A DNA stretch of 64,000 nucleotides, from positions 5,405,501 to 5,469,500 of the forward strand of contig NZ_CP120997.1 of assembly GCF_030719295.1 (NCBI RefSeq), given 5' to 3'. Within the stretch, counting starts at the first letter, position 1; every line of letters begins with the position of its first letter. The position numbers and the translations under genes were made by a program. The DNA is from Streptomyces sp. Mut1. GTDB taxonomy: Bacteria; Actinomycetota; Actinomycetes; Streptomycetales; Streptomycetaceae. The notes under the pieces are model-generated. The model was given only the letters and a program-made list of their open reading frames with translations. It was not told the origin of the DNA and made no database searches. Below are positions 48,839 to 57,485 of this stretch, one piece after another.

Positions 48839-48966
48839 GACTTCCTCCGATCCGGGGGTTTCCGGGGAGCGGACCGGGGAGGGCCCGTCCGCCCCGTCGA
48901 CCTTATTCGGAAGGAAGTCTCTTATGTGTATTTAGTGCTGATGCGCAGTCAGTCAGCCTGCCGCGG

Positions 48967-49299
48967 TCAGTGCTGGTACGGGTTCTGACCCTGGCCCTGC
49001 CCCGGCGCGCCCGGTGCGTAGCCCGGCTGCTGGGCCTGCCCGTACGGGTTGCCGCCCTGCGCCGCCATGTGCTGGGCCAGCAGCTGGTCGGCCTGCTCCT
49101 TGGGTATCCGCTGCTCACCGCCGCAGAACGTGCACTGCGTGGCGAACTTGGTGGAGAAGGGGAACAGCGGCACGAAGAACAGCGTGAACTTCGTGACCCG
49201 CTTGCGCAGCGTGTGCGCGGCCGGATTCCCGCACCAGCCGCAGACCAGCGTCAGGACGGCCAACTGGTAGAGATAGCCTCGCGTGCCAAAGATGATCAT
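48967..49299 (-). CDS. Zinc-ribbon protein with proline/glutamine-rich tail
   Basis: 110 residues. Two CxxC knuckles (LVCGWCGNPAAH and TQCTFCGGEQ) flank a hydrophobic stretch FTLFFVPLFPFSTK, suggesting a zinc-ribbon tied to the membrane surface; the tail is Gly/Gln/Pro/Tyr-rich. Typical of streptomycete zinc-ribbon small proteins of unknown role. ATG 49299 overlaps the HEAT-repeat gene stop (ATGA), so cotranscribed with it. Confidence 0.85.
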   Translation of the reverse strand: MIIFGTRGYLYQLAVLTLVCGWCGNPAAHTLRKRVTKFTLFFVPLFPFSTKFATQCTFCGGEQRIPKEQADQLLAQHMAAQGGNPYGQAQQPGYAPGAPGQGQGQNPYQH

Positions 49300-51401
49300 G
49301 TGGGTTCCTTCCCCGTGTTCCCCAGGAGCGCCCGGCGGCAGAGCGCCAGCAGCTTTTCGTCGGTGTACGTGTCATGGCTGCCGTACCCGCCGTCCATCGC
49401 GTTGTGCCGGCGTACGGAGGTGAGCTCGGCGAACAGCACGTGCGCCGCGTCCGACCCCGCGTCAGCGGGCCCCATCCGCGCCAGGCATTCCGCCACCCGG
49501 ACCCGGACGTGACGATTCTGCTCCCAGGCCGCCAGCAGCACCGGGACGGACTCCTCGGCCCGCCCGGAAACCTCCCACAGCGCGATCGCCGCGTCCACCC
49601 GCAGCCACAGCTCCTCGTGGCGCAGCAGCGACCGCAGCCCCGGCGCGGTCGCCGCCGCCCGCCCGCCCAGCCGCCCCAGCGCGCTCGCCGCCGCACGCGC
49701 CACGTACACGTTCTGGGTCGCGAGCCCCTCGACCAGCACCGGGAGCACCGCGCCGGCGTCCCCCTCCACCGCCCACAGCGCCTCGGCCGCCTCGACCGAC
49801 TCCGTCGTCCCGGTGTGCCGCATCAGCGCCCGCAGCTCGGGCACCGCGCAGCCGGCGGCCGGCCCGAAGGAGGCCAGCGCCCGCAGCGCCGCCGTACGCA
49901 GCCACTCGCCCCGGAACGCCTCGGTGCCGCGCAGCACCCGCAGCACCTCCGGCGCGGCCTCGCCCGCCCGCAGCGCGGTCAGCCCGGTCAGCAGCGGGCC
50001 CGCCCGGTCGTACGCCTGCTCGTCGAGCACCACCTCGCCCAGCCGGCTCCGCAGCGCGCCGGCCAGCGGCCGGGCCGCCTCGCCCAGGAAGCCGATGCCG
50101 GGCCCCACGTCGTACGGCACGTCCGGGCGGTCGAGCGCCGCGGCCAGGGCGGGCAGCGCGCGGGCGTCGCCCAGCCGGGCCAGGGCCTTCACCGCGCTGC
50201 CGAGCGTCGGCCGCCCGCCCGCCCACTCCCGCACCCAGGCCCCGGGGTCCGCCGCGACCCGCGCCGCCAGCGCGTCCGCCGCGGGCGCGGCCAGGCCGAA
50301 CAGGCCCTCCAGCAGATGCGAAGCGGCCTCCGCGAGCTTCGGATCGGGCGAGGCGAGCTGCTCGCCCACCAGCCCGACCAGCTCCGCGTAGGAACCCCGC
50401 CAGTCGCCCATGAGCCCGCCGCTCATGCGCACGGCGTCGGCGCGCTGCCAGGGGTCGGGGCTGCGCAGCTGATCGGTGAGCAGCTCCGTGCGTTCGGTGA
50501 CGCGGTCGTCGAGCCCGATGTGCAGGGTGCGCAGCAGATCGGCCGTCCAGGGCGCGGTCCGCCCCGCGCTCTCCTCGGCGGCCGGCGCCCGCAACTGCCC
50601 CAGCAGCGCCACCGGGGCGGCCTCGGGGGCGGCGGGCTTGGCACCGCAGGGCCGGGCGCCCGCCGGGTCGGGGAGCGTACGCAGTTGCCGCAGCAGCCCC
50701 GTCACCAGCGGCACCACATCGCCCGGCAGCGAGCGCGGCGCGCAGCGCGCCAGCTGGGCCAGGGCCGCCAGCCGCAGCCCCGGCGGATTGGCCTCGGCGG
50801 CCAGCCGGCTCAGCCAGTCGGCGACCGGCGCGGCCAGCGGCCGGTGGCGCAGCGCGAGCCGCCCGGCCGCCTCGACCAGCGCGAGCCGCACCTCCTCGTC
50901 CGCCTCCACCGCCAGCCGCTCCCGCAGCAGGACCAGCACCCGGGCCGGGTCGTCGTGCAGGGTGGCCAGGGCGAGCGGGGCGGAGAGCCGCAGGCCCTGG
51001 TCCGGGTCGGCCATCAGCGGGAAGAAGACCCCGGCGCCGGCGGAGACGGCGGCCGCCGCCATCGCGTAGTTCGCCGCGCCCTCCGCCTCGTCCTCGTCGA
51101 TCTCCTCCTCGTCGTCCTCGCCCAGGTCGATGCCGCCGATGCTGGTGAGCAGCTCGACTATGTCGCCCCGGTCCGGGACCGCCGGATCGGCCACCAGCTC
51201 GAAGAGGAAGGGGATGCAGGCGAGCGTGCACGCGTAGACGTCGCCCTGGTGGTGCACCGCCCCGTACATCCCGTCCAGGGCGCCTTCGCGCTCCGCCGGA
51301 TCGGGGGACGCCAGGCCCCGCAGCAGCGCCGGCACGTCGTCGGCCGGCCCGTAGGCATGCTCCATCGAGGCCCAGTCGACCTCTTCGATCCCCGCGAACA
51401 C
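49296..51401 (-). CDS. HEAT-repeat protein
   Basis: 701 residues, almost entirely HEAT/armadillo-like helical repeats of about 30-35 residues (for example GEVVLDEQAYDRAGPLLTGL, AASALGRLGGRAAATAPGLR, AVLPVLVEGLATQNVYVARA). An acidic insertion (LGEDDEEEIDEDEAEG) lies near residue 95. No enzymatic motif; probably a protein-binding scaffold, consistent with the coupled zinc-ribbon gene. GTG 51401 (VFAGIEEVDWASMEHAYG) has GGGGAGG upstream; ATG of MEHAYG is an alternative 12 codons in. The 147 bases upstream hold no gene. Confidence 0.85.
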   Translation of the reverse strand: MFAGIEEVDWASMEHAYGPADDVPALLRGLASPDPAEREGALDGMYGAVHHQGDVYACTLACIPFLFELVADPAVPDRGDIVELLTSIGGIDLGEDDEEEIDEDEAEGAANYAMAAAAVSAGAGVFFPLMADPDQGLRLSAPLALATLHDDPARVLVLLRERLAVEADEEVRLALVEAAGRLALRHRPLAAPVADWLSRLAAEANPPGLRLAALAQLARCAPRSLPGDVVPLVTGLLRQLRTLPDPAGARPCGAKPAAPEAAPVALLGQLRAPAAEESAGRTAPWTADLLRTLHIGLDDRVTERTELLTDQLRSPDPWQRADAVRMSGGLMGDWRGSYAELVGLVGEQLASPDPKLAEAASHLLEGLFGLAAPAADALAARVAADPGAWVREWAGGRPTLGSAVKALARLGDARALPALAAALDRPDVPYDVGPGIGFLGEAARPLAGALRSRLGEVVLDEQAYDRAGPLLTGLTALRAGEAAPEVLRVLRGTEAFRGEWLRTAALRALASFGPAAGCAVPELRALMRHTGTTESVEAAEALWAVEGDAGAVLPVLVEGLATQNVYVARAAASALGRLGGRAAATAPGLRSLLRHEELWLRVDAAIALWEVSGRAEESVPVLLAAWEQNRHVRVRVAECLARMGPADAGSDAAHVLFAELTSVRRHNAMDGGYGSHDTYTDEKLLALCRRALLGNTGKEPT

Positions 51402-51548
51402 GCCATCGCCTCCCCACCGACGTCCACGAAAGCAGTGTCTGCGCAGAGTGTGCACCACGGCTCGGACAATCCGACCACCCCCCGTACCCATTTGCCCTTG
51501 GACATGACAAAACTCGCGTCTGTGCGGTAGGAGTGCCGGCGCGTACGG

Positions 51549-52445
51549 CTACGCGGTATCCGGAATCGGCCGGCCCCGGCCGGGTTCGTTCAGCGGGGCG
51601 AGCAGGTCGCCGTGCCGGTCCAGCCGCCCGGCCATGTCGCCCGCCAGGAAGACCAGCTCACCGGGGCTGCGGCACTGCTCGATCTCCGTCCAGGTGACCG
51701 GCGCCGAGACGGACGGTTCGGCCCGCGCGCGCAGGGTGTAGGGCGTGGCGGTGGTCTTGGCGGCGGCGTTCTGGCTGAAGTCGACGAACACCTTGCCCGG
51801 CCGCAGCGCCCGCCGCATCCGGTGCACCACCAGGTCCGCGAGCTCCCGCTCCGCCCGGACGGCCAGCCCCTTCGCGTACGCCGAGACCGCCGCCGAGTCC
51901 GTGGGGGTGATCGGCACCAGCAGATGCAGACCCTTGGACCCCGAGGTCTTCCCGTACGCGTCGAGCCCGTCGTCGGCCAGCCGCTCCCGCAGCCACAGCG
52001 CGACCCGGCAGCACTCCACGACCGTGGCGGGCGCCCCCGGGTCCAGGTCGAACACCAGCCGGTCGGCCACCGCGGGCGTCTCCGCCCGCCACTGCGGGGT
52101 GTGGAATTCCACCACCAGGTTCGCGGCCCACATCAGGGAGGCCAGATCCTGGACGACCACCTGCTCGGACGGCTCGCTCTCGCGGTGCGGCACCGGGGTC
52201 CTGTGTACCCAGGACGGAGTACCGGGCGGCGGGTTCTTCGTGAAGAACAGCTGCCCGTCCGGCCCGTCCGGGTAGCGCAGGAACGACACCGGCCGGTCCC
52301 GCAGCTGCGGGAGCAGCACCCCGGACGCCGTGGCCGCGTAGTAGTGCAGCACCTCGCCCTTGGTGGTGCCGGTGGCCGGGTAGAGCACCTTGTCCAGATT
52401 GCTCAGCGACAGCCGTCGCCCCTCCACCTCCGTGATCGGCGTCAT
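51549..52445 (-). CDS. LigD polymerase-domain protein (NHEJ primase-polymerase)
   Basis: 298 residues: a stand-alone archaeo-eukaryotic-primase-type polymerase domain as in LigD. Family segments LSNLDKVLYPATGTTKGEVL, GQLFFTKNPPPG, the metal-binding VFDLDPG, TSGSKGLHLLVPI and SPGELVFLAGDM. It extends DNA or adds ribonucleotides at broken ends before ligation. Divergent from ku across 61 bases, a usual NHEJ arrangement; no ligase domain is in the protein. The in-frame upstream extension over ku is rejected. Confidence 0.93.
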   Translation of the reverse strand: MTPITEVEGRRLSLSNLDKVLYPATGTTKGEVLHYYAATASGVLLPQLRDRPVSFLRYPDGPDGQLFFTKNPPPGTPSWVHRTPVPHRESEPSEQVVVQDLASLMWAANLVVEFHTPQWRAETPAVADRLVFDLDPGAPATVVECCRVALWLRERLADDGLDAYGKTSGSKGLHLLVPITPTDSAAVSAYAKGLAVRAERELADLVVHRMRRALRPGKVFVDFSQNAAAKTTATPYTLRARAEPSVSAPVTWTEIEQCRSPGELVFLAGDMAGRLDRHGDLLAPLNEPGRGRPIPDTA

Positions 52446-52506
52446 ACGATAAGAATCACACGCAAAAGCGATTTCTACGGATATTGCGGATGTAAGGGGT
52501 GAAGCG

Positions 52507-53637
52507 GTGAGGTCCATCTGGAACGGCGCCATCTCCTTCGGGCTGGTCAGCATCCCGATCAAGCTGGTCAACGCCACGGAGAACCACTCGGTCTCCTTCC
52601 GGCAGATCCACGTCGAGGACGGCGGCCGCATCCGCTACCGCAAGGTGTGCGAGCTGGACGGGGAGGAGGTGGCCCCGGCCGAGATCGGCAAGGCGTACGA
52701 GGACGCCGACGGCACGATGATCCCGATCACCGACGAGGATCTGGGCAAGCTGCCGCTGCCCACCGCCAAGACGATCGAGATCGTCGCCTTCGTACCGGCC
52801 GACGCGATCGACCCGCTCCAGATGGACGCGGCGTACTACCTCTCCGCCAACGGGGTCCCGGCCGCCAAGCCGTACACCCTGCTGCGCGAGGCCCTCAAGC
52901 GGAGCCGGAAGGTGGCGCTGGCCAAGTACGCGCTGCGCGGGCGCGAGCGGCTGGGCATGCTGCGGGTGGTCGGCGACGTGATCGCCATGCACGGCCTGCT
53001 CTGGCCGGACGAGATCCGGGCCCCCGAGGGCGTCGCGCCGGAGTCCGACGTGACGGTGCGCGACGCCGAGCTCGACCTCGCGGACGCCCTGATGGACACC
53101 CTCGGCGAGGTCGACATGGACTCGCTGCACGACGACTACCGCGAGGCGGTCGAGGAGATGATCGCCGCCAAGGCGTCCGGCGAGGTCCCGGAGCCGGCCG
53201 AGAAGGGCTCCTCCGGCGGCGGCAAGGTCATCGACCTGATCGCCGCCCTGGAGAGCAGCGTCCGGGCCGCGAAGGAGGCCCGCGGCGAGGAGGGCGAGGG
53301 CGGGGAGGAGAACGGCGGGGAGAACGGCGAGGGCGAGCGGCCCGTCGCCGGCGTCACCTCGATCTCGGACCGCAAGGCGTCGGGCGGCTCCCGCAAGAAG
53401 GCGGCGTCGGGCTCGGGCTCCGGCGGTTCGGATTCCGGCGGCTCCGGCTCCGGCTCCGGTGCGGCCAAGAAGTCCGCCGCAAAGAGCACGGCCAAGAAGG
53501 CGTCCGCGAAGAAGCCGCCCGCGAAGAAGGCGGCCTCCAACAAGGGAACGGCCAAGAAGGCGGCCGCCAAGAAGTCGCCGGCCAAGAAGCAGTCCACCGC
53601 CAAGAGCGGCACCTCGCGCAAGCGCGCCTCGGCCTGA
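52507..53637 (+). CDS. ku: Ku homodimer DNA-end-binding protein
   Basis: 376 residues. Ku core in 1-255 (MRSIWNGAISFGLVSIPIKL, EIVAFVPADAIDPLQMDAAY, DVIAMHGLLWPDEIRA). Residues about 285-376 form a Lys/Ala/Ser/Pro tail like histone H1 (AAKKSAAKSTAKKASAKKPP), as in mycobacterial and streptomycete Ku, thought to help thread onto or bridge DNA. GTG 52507 is the expected start. Functions with the divergent LigD-polymerase protein in non-homologous end joining. Confidence 0.95.
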   Translation: MRSIWNGAISFGLVSIPIKLVNATENHSVSFRQIHVEDGGRIRYRKVCELDGEEVAPAEIGKAYEDADGTMIPITDEDLGKLPLPTAKTIEIVAFVPADAIDPLQMDAAYYLSANGVPAAKPYTLLREALKRSRKVALAKYALRGRERLGMLRVVGDVIAMHGLLWPDEIRAPEGVAPESDVTVRDAELDLADALMDTLGEVDMDSLHDDYREAVEEMIAAKASGEVPEPAEKGSSGGGKVIDLIAALESSVRAAKEARGEEGEGGEENGGENGEGERPVAGVTSISDRKASGGSRKKAASGSGSGGSDSGGSGSGSGAAKKSAAKSTAKKASAKKPPAKKAASNKGTAKKAAAKKSPAKKQSTAKSGTSRKRASA

Positions 53638-53760
53638 CCGGGCGGGCGCGGGGGCCGGTTGCGCACCCCGGGTTGTCAGCTGTTGCGACCGTATCGAATG
53701 TATCAGGCGAATCTGCGGTATTGGCGGTGAAAGTGCCTGTCTGCGGGGGGAGTTCCTGGG

Positions 53761-53792
53761 GTGATTCCGCAGGAATCACTCAAACGAGTGAT
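53761..53792. promoter_or_regulatory. Overlapping alternative inverted repeats
   Basis: GTGATTCC-GCA-GGAATCAC (53761-53779) and ATCACTC-AAAC-GAGTGAT (53775-53792) are both perfect and share ATCAC, so the two hairpins exclude each other if transcribed. The second carries the CACTC-N4-GAGTG arms also found at 26959-26972. Could be a double operator or an RNA switch; unproven. Confidence 0.4.
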
Positions 53793-53899
53793 CAAGTACG
53801 GATTCTTTCGGCGTGAGTTCGTGCCATGATCGCTGCGTCGGTCCTCCGGCATCGAAATGACGCCCAACTAAGCCCAGACCAAAGAAAGTTGTACCCTCA

Positions 53900-53929
53900 A
53901 TGCTGAATCTGCTCCAGTGGATGTGGTGA
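53900..53929 (+). CDS. Candidate nine-residue peptide MLNLLQWMW
   Basis: An ATG at 53900 opens nine codons ending at TGA 53927-53929, with an AAGAAAG purine stretch 12 bases before. The peptide is hydrophobic with two Trp in the last three residues. A stable hairpin starts four bases after the stop. No gene for which it could be a leader follows on the + strand for 3.5 kb. Too short for statistical support. Confidence 0.2.
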   Translation: MLNLLQWMW

Positions 53930-53932
53930 CCG

Positions 53933-53955
53933 CGCCTGCCCGGACGAGGCAGGCG
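53933..53955 (+). terminator. Hairpin after the nine-codon frame
   Basis: CGCCTGCC (53933-53940) and GGCAGGCG (53948-53955) pair perfectly around CGGACGA. No U-tract follows. It may end a short transcript on the + strand or serve the convergent ku gene. Confidence 0.5.
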
Positions 53956-54006
53956 GCCGGCGGTTGACCCGCATCACGGCTGAACGGGCCGGCGCCTGAG
54001 CGAGGC

Positions 54007-57000
54007 TCAGTCACCGGCCCTCTTCTCGTCCTCCTGGAGCAGCCGCCGAAGGTTCTCCGCCTCGGCCTCGGCGCCCAGACTCCGGTACACCTCCTCCGCC
54101 CTTCCCGCGTACTCCAGGGCCAGGCGGTCGCGGCGCGTGCTCAGGGCCGCGCGCGCGAGACCGGCCAGCGCCCGCGCCGCGGCGGGGCGGGCGCCGGTGT
54201 GTTCGGCCAGGGCCAGCGCCTGTCCGTAGACCTCCAGGGCCGCCTCCGGCCGGCCCGTCGAGCGATGTACGTCGGCCACCCCGAGCAGGGCCCTGGTGCG
54301 TTCGTAGGCGCTGCCGATCCTGCGCGCGACCTCCTCCGCCCAGGTGAAGTGGAGCAGCGCTTCCGCGCTGTCACCGTTCGCGGTGAGCGCGGCACCCATG
54401 CTGATCAGCGCGTTCGCCTCGCCCAGCGCGTCCCCCCGGGCCCGGTGGCTCTCCAGTGCCCGACGGAAGCCCGCCAGCGCCTGCTGGGTGTCTCCCATGG
54501 CCTGGTGCACCGCGCCCATGTTGGTGTCCAGGATGGCCAGTTCTTGCGCCCCGCTGTGCAGGTGGGCCAGTATCCGCGACCGTTCGAGGTGGTCGCGGGC
54601 CTGCTCGATGCGCCCCTGGAGCTGGTGGATCTCGCCGATGTTGTTGTGTGCGCGGGTCTGCCCCAGCAGGTCCCCCGTGCCTTCGTGGATCCGGAGTGTG
54701 ACGCGCGCCCGGACGAGCGCCTCGTCGTACCGGCCCTCGTAATACAGCGCCGCCCCCTCGACGTTGAGGCAGTCCGCCTCGCCGTACACGTCCCCAAGGC
54801 CGCGGTAGAGCGCCAGCGCCCGGTCCACCATGTGCAGCGCAGGACCGGTGTGGCCGGCGCCCAGGTGGGCGCGGCTCGCCTGGAAGGAGCTGTCGGCGCA
54901 CCCCGCGAGGTCGTTCAGGCCCTGGAACAGCGTCAGCGCCTCCGCGGCGCAGCTCAGCGCCTCCCCGGGCCCTGTCTGAGCCAGCACGTCCGCCGCCTCC
55001 ACCAGTGTCTGCGCCAGCAGTACCGGGTTCCCCCGGGGGCGCAGCGCTTCCACGGCCGCGCCGTACAGCTCGTTGGTGACCGCCCAGCTGCCCCAGATCC
55101 GTAAGGAGGGGGCCAGCGCGTGCGGGAAGAGGGGCGCGTGCTCCGTGCCCTCGGCGGCGGCGGTACGGGCGGCGGCCAGCAGGTTGGCCCGCTCGGCGTT
55201 CAGCCAGACCGTCGCCTGCGCGTCGTCGTCGAACTCGGCCGCGTACACCGACGGGTGCTCGGGCTCCAGCGTCCGCCGGCGCGGGTGGGTGAGGCGGTGG
55301 GCCCGGTGCGCGGAAGTGAGGTAGTACCCGAGGAGCCTGCCGACGGCCGCGCCGCGCGCGTTCTGAGAGTCCGTGGCCGTGGACATGCGGAGCGCGAAAG
55401 CCCGGGTGAGGTCGTGGAGCTGGTAGCGGCCGAGCGCCGGCTCGGTCAGGAGGTGGCAGTCCAGTAGCTCCTCTATGCTGCGCCGCGCGCCCCCGGCTCC
55501 GCCGCCGGGCCGGGGACCGGACTGGTCTCCCGCCAGCGCGGCTGCCGCCGCGGCCGTGATGTCGGGGCCGGGGTGCAGCGCCAGCAGGCGCAGCAGCCTG
55601 CGGGTGCCGGGAGCCAGCTCCGCGTAGGAGAACCGGAACGCGGAGACGAACACCTCTTCGTCGAGTTCGTCCAGCGGATCGCTCGACTGCGCCAGACGGT
55701 CCAGGAGGTGGCGCAGGTCCCAGATCTCCCGGTGCCGGAACCGTCCGGCCAGCAGGGTCGTGGCCAGCGGATGGCGGCCGCATGCCTCCACGAGCAGCCG
55801 CAGCGCCTCCGGATCACGCGCCGTACGGGCGGTGCCCGCCACGCGGGTGAACAGGGCCGCCGCCTCCCGGGCCGGCAGCGCGTCCACGAGCAGGGAGGTC
55901 GCCCCGTCCAGCGCGGAGAGCCGGTTGCGGCTCGTCACGATCGCCATGCAGCCGGCCGAGCCGGGCAACAGCGATCTGACCTGGGCGGCGTCCCGCGCGT
56001 TGTCGAGGACCACCAGCACCCGGTGGCACGCCGTCCACTCCCGCCACTTGGCCGCCCGCTCATCGAGGGTGGCCGGTATCGCGGCGCCCGCGCCGGCCGC
56101 GTGCAGCAGGAGCGCCAGGGCCTCCGCCGGGTCGAAGGGCCGCCGCCCGCTGAACCCGTGCAGATCCACGTACAGCTGACCGTCCGGATACGCGTCGGCC
56201 AGCCGGTGCGCCGCGTGCACCGCCAGCGCGGTCTTGCCGATACCGGGCATTCCGTGCAGCACCGTGAGCGGCAGCGCGTACTCGTCGGCGCCGTCGAGCC
56301 CTTCGCGCAGGAGCGCCAGCTCCCGGGTGCGGCCGGTGAAGTCCCGGGTGTCACGGGGGAGGTTGTTACGTACCGGGGGGCCGGCCACAGGGCGCGCGGG
56401 CGGGGGAGAGGGGGGCTCGGGCGGGGGCCCGGCGGTGGCGGCGACCACCTCGGGCCGCGTCAGGGCCCGGTCCTGTTCCAGAATCCGCTGATGGAGTGTC
56501 CGCAGACCGGGCCCGGGTTCCATGCCCAGCGCCTCGCGCAGCCGGGCGTGCGTCGTCCGGTACAGCTCCAGCGCCTCGCTGTGCCTGCCGCTGCGGTGGA
56601 GCGCCAGCATCAGGGAGCCGATGATCCCCTCGGCCAGCGGGCTCTCCGCCGCCAGTTCCCGCAGCTCACCGATGAGATCGGCATGGTGCCCGAGCTCCAG
56701 CTCCAGCCGGATGCGCTCCTCGCGTACATGGCGGTGGTCCTCCAGCAGGCGGGCGCGCACCGACGCCGCCCACTCTCCGGAGTTCTCCGCCAGCGGCTCG
56801 CCCCGCCACATGCTCTCGGCGAGACGCAGCAGACCGATCGCCCAGTCCGTCCGGCCCTCTTCCGCCGCCGCGGCGGCCTCGGTGCGAAACCGCTGGAAGC
56901 GGATCAGGTCCAGGTCGTCCGGTTCGTTCATCCGGAGCCGGTACAGCCGGGGCGGCACGTGGTCCACCTGCACGAGCGGCCCCACCGCGTCGCGCAGACA

Positions 57001-57213
57001 GCCGCGCAGTTTGGAGAGGTAGGTCTGGAGCGTGGTGGGGCCCTTGAGCGGGGGCTCGTCGCCCCAGACCCGCTCCATCAACGTGTCCACGGCGACGGGT
57101 TCCCCGCGCGCGTGTACCAGAACCGCGAGCACGGCGCGGTGTTTCACCGAACCGAGCATGTGCTGCTGTTCCCCGTGCCACAGTTCGAGAGGTCCCAGAG
57201 CAAGAAGATCCAT
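54007..57213 (-). CDS. AfsR-like SARP regulator (BTAD, NB-ARC, TPR)
   Basis: 1068 residues. OmpR-type winged helix at 1-95 (LLALGPLELWHGEQQHMLGS, TLMERVWGDEPP, TTLQTYLSKLRGCLRD), bacterial transcriptional activation domain at about 95-250, NB-ARC with P-loop TVLHGMPGIGKTALAVHAAH near 320 and LVVLDNARDAAQVRSLLPG, then TPRs from about 700 (RAHNNIGEIHQLQGRIEQAR, TNMGAVHQAMGDTQQALAGF). The AfsR type usually integrates kinase signals to activate secondary metabolism. ATG 57213 is chosen over a 62-residue upstream extension. Divergent from the GT-B-like gene, a possible target. No biosynthetic cluster is visible here. Confidence 0.93.
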   Translation of the reverse strand: MDLLALGPLELWHGEQQHMLGSVKHRAVLAVLVHARGEPVAVDTLMERVWGDEPPLKGPTTLQTYLSKLRGCLRDAVGPLVQVDHVPPRLYRLRMNEPDDLDLIRFQRFRTEAAAAAEEGRTDWAIGLLRLAESMWRGEPLAENSGEWAASVRARLLEDHRHVREERIRLELELGHHADLIGELRELAAESPLAEGIIGSLMLALHRSGRHSEALELYRTTHARLREALGMEPGPGLRTLHQRILEQDRALTRPEVVAATAGPPPEPPSPPPARPVAGPPVRNNLPRDTRDFTGRTRELALLREGLDGADEYALPLTVLHGMPGIGKTALAVHAAHRLADAYPDGQLYVDLHGFSGRRPFDPAEALALLLHAAGAGAAIPATLDERAAKWREWTACHRVLVVLDNARDAAQVRSLLPGSAGCMAIVTSRNRLSALDGATSLLVDALPAREAAALFTRVAGTARTARDPEALRLLVEACGRHPLATTLLAGRFRHREIWDLRHLLDRLAQSSDPLDELDEEVFVSAFRFSYAELAPGTRRLLRLLALHPGPDITAAAAAALAGDQSGPRPGGGAGGARRSIEELLDCHLLTEPALGRYQLHDLTRAFALRMSTATDSQNARGAAVGRLLGYYLTSAHRAHRLTHPRRRTLEPEHPSVYAAEFDDDAQATVWLNAERANLLAAARTAAAEGTEHAPLFPHALAPSLRIWGSWAVTNELYGAAVEALRPRGNPVLLAQTLVEAADVLAQTGPGEALSCAAEALTLFQGLNDLAGCADSSFQASRAHLGAGHTGPALHMVDRALALYRGLGDVYGEADCLNVEGAALYYEGRYDEALVRARVTLRIHEGTGDLLGQTRAHNNIGEIHQLQGRIEQARDHLERSRILAHLHSGAQELAILDTNMGAVHQAMGDTQQALAGFRRALESHRARGDALGEANALISMGAALTANGDSAEALLHFTWAEEVARRIGSAYERTRALLGVADVHRSTGRPEAALEVYGQALALAEHTGARPAAARALAGLARAALSTRRDRLALEYAGRAEEVYRSLGAEAEAENLRRLLQEDEKRAGD

Positions 57214-57485
57214 ATCGCCCCCGATGGGTGCGCCACTTCCTGCCGCCGTCGGCAGCGTCCGCACGTCTGTGCGGAACCGTCCACTCTTCCCTGACCCATC
57301 GACCCGGACCAGAGCGCACAGGGGCGTGTCCGGGGCGCATGACGCGGCGCATTTCTTCGTACAGCTGGAACGCAGGATTCCTGCAAGCCGTCCGTCCACG
57401 TCCCTGGGCAGAAGCGTGCCGGGCCGCCACCAGTCGCGGCCCTCGCGGGCCGCCGGTCCGCGGCGACGAAACGGGGACTGATCAG

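Larger units (their letters stand above)
53638..54006. other. Intergenic region with hairpins and a nine-codon open frame
   Basis: 369 bases between the convergent ku and SARP genes. It holds mutually overlapping inverted repeats at 53761-53792, a tiny ATG open frame at 53900-53929 and a hairpin at 53933-53955. It is less G+C-rich than its surroundings at 53680-53900. May encode a small RNA or leader on the + strand; nothing more certain. Confidence 0.5.

Noticed and set aside
53900..53955. Tryptophan attenuator leader
   Set aside because: The peptide has only two Trp and no trp gene lies downstream on the same strand.
57213..57399. N-terminal extension of the SARP protein
   Set aside because: The added 62 residues are Cys/Ser/Arg-rich without structure, and the winged helix begins properly at MDLLALGPLELW.
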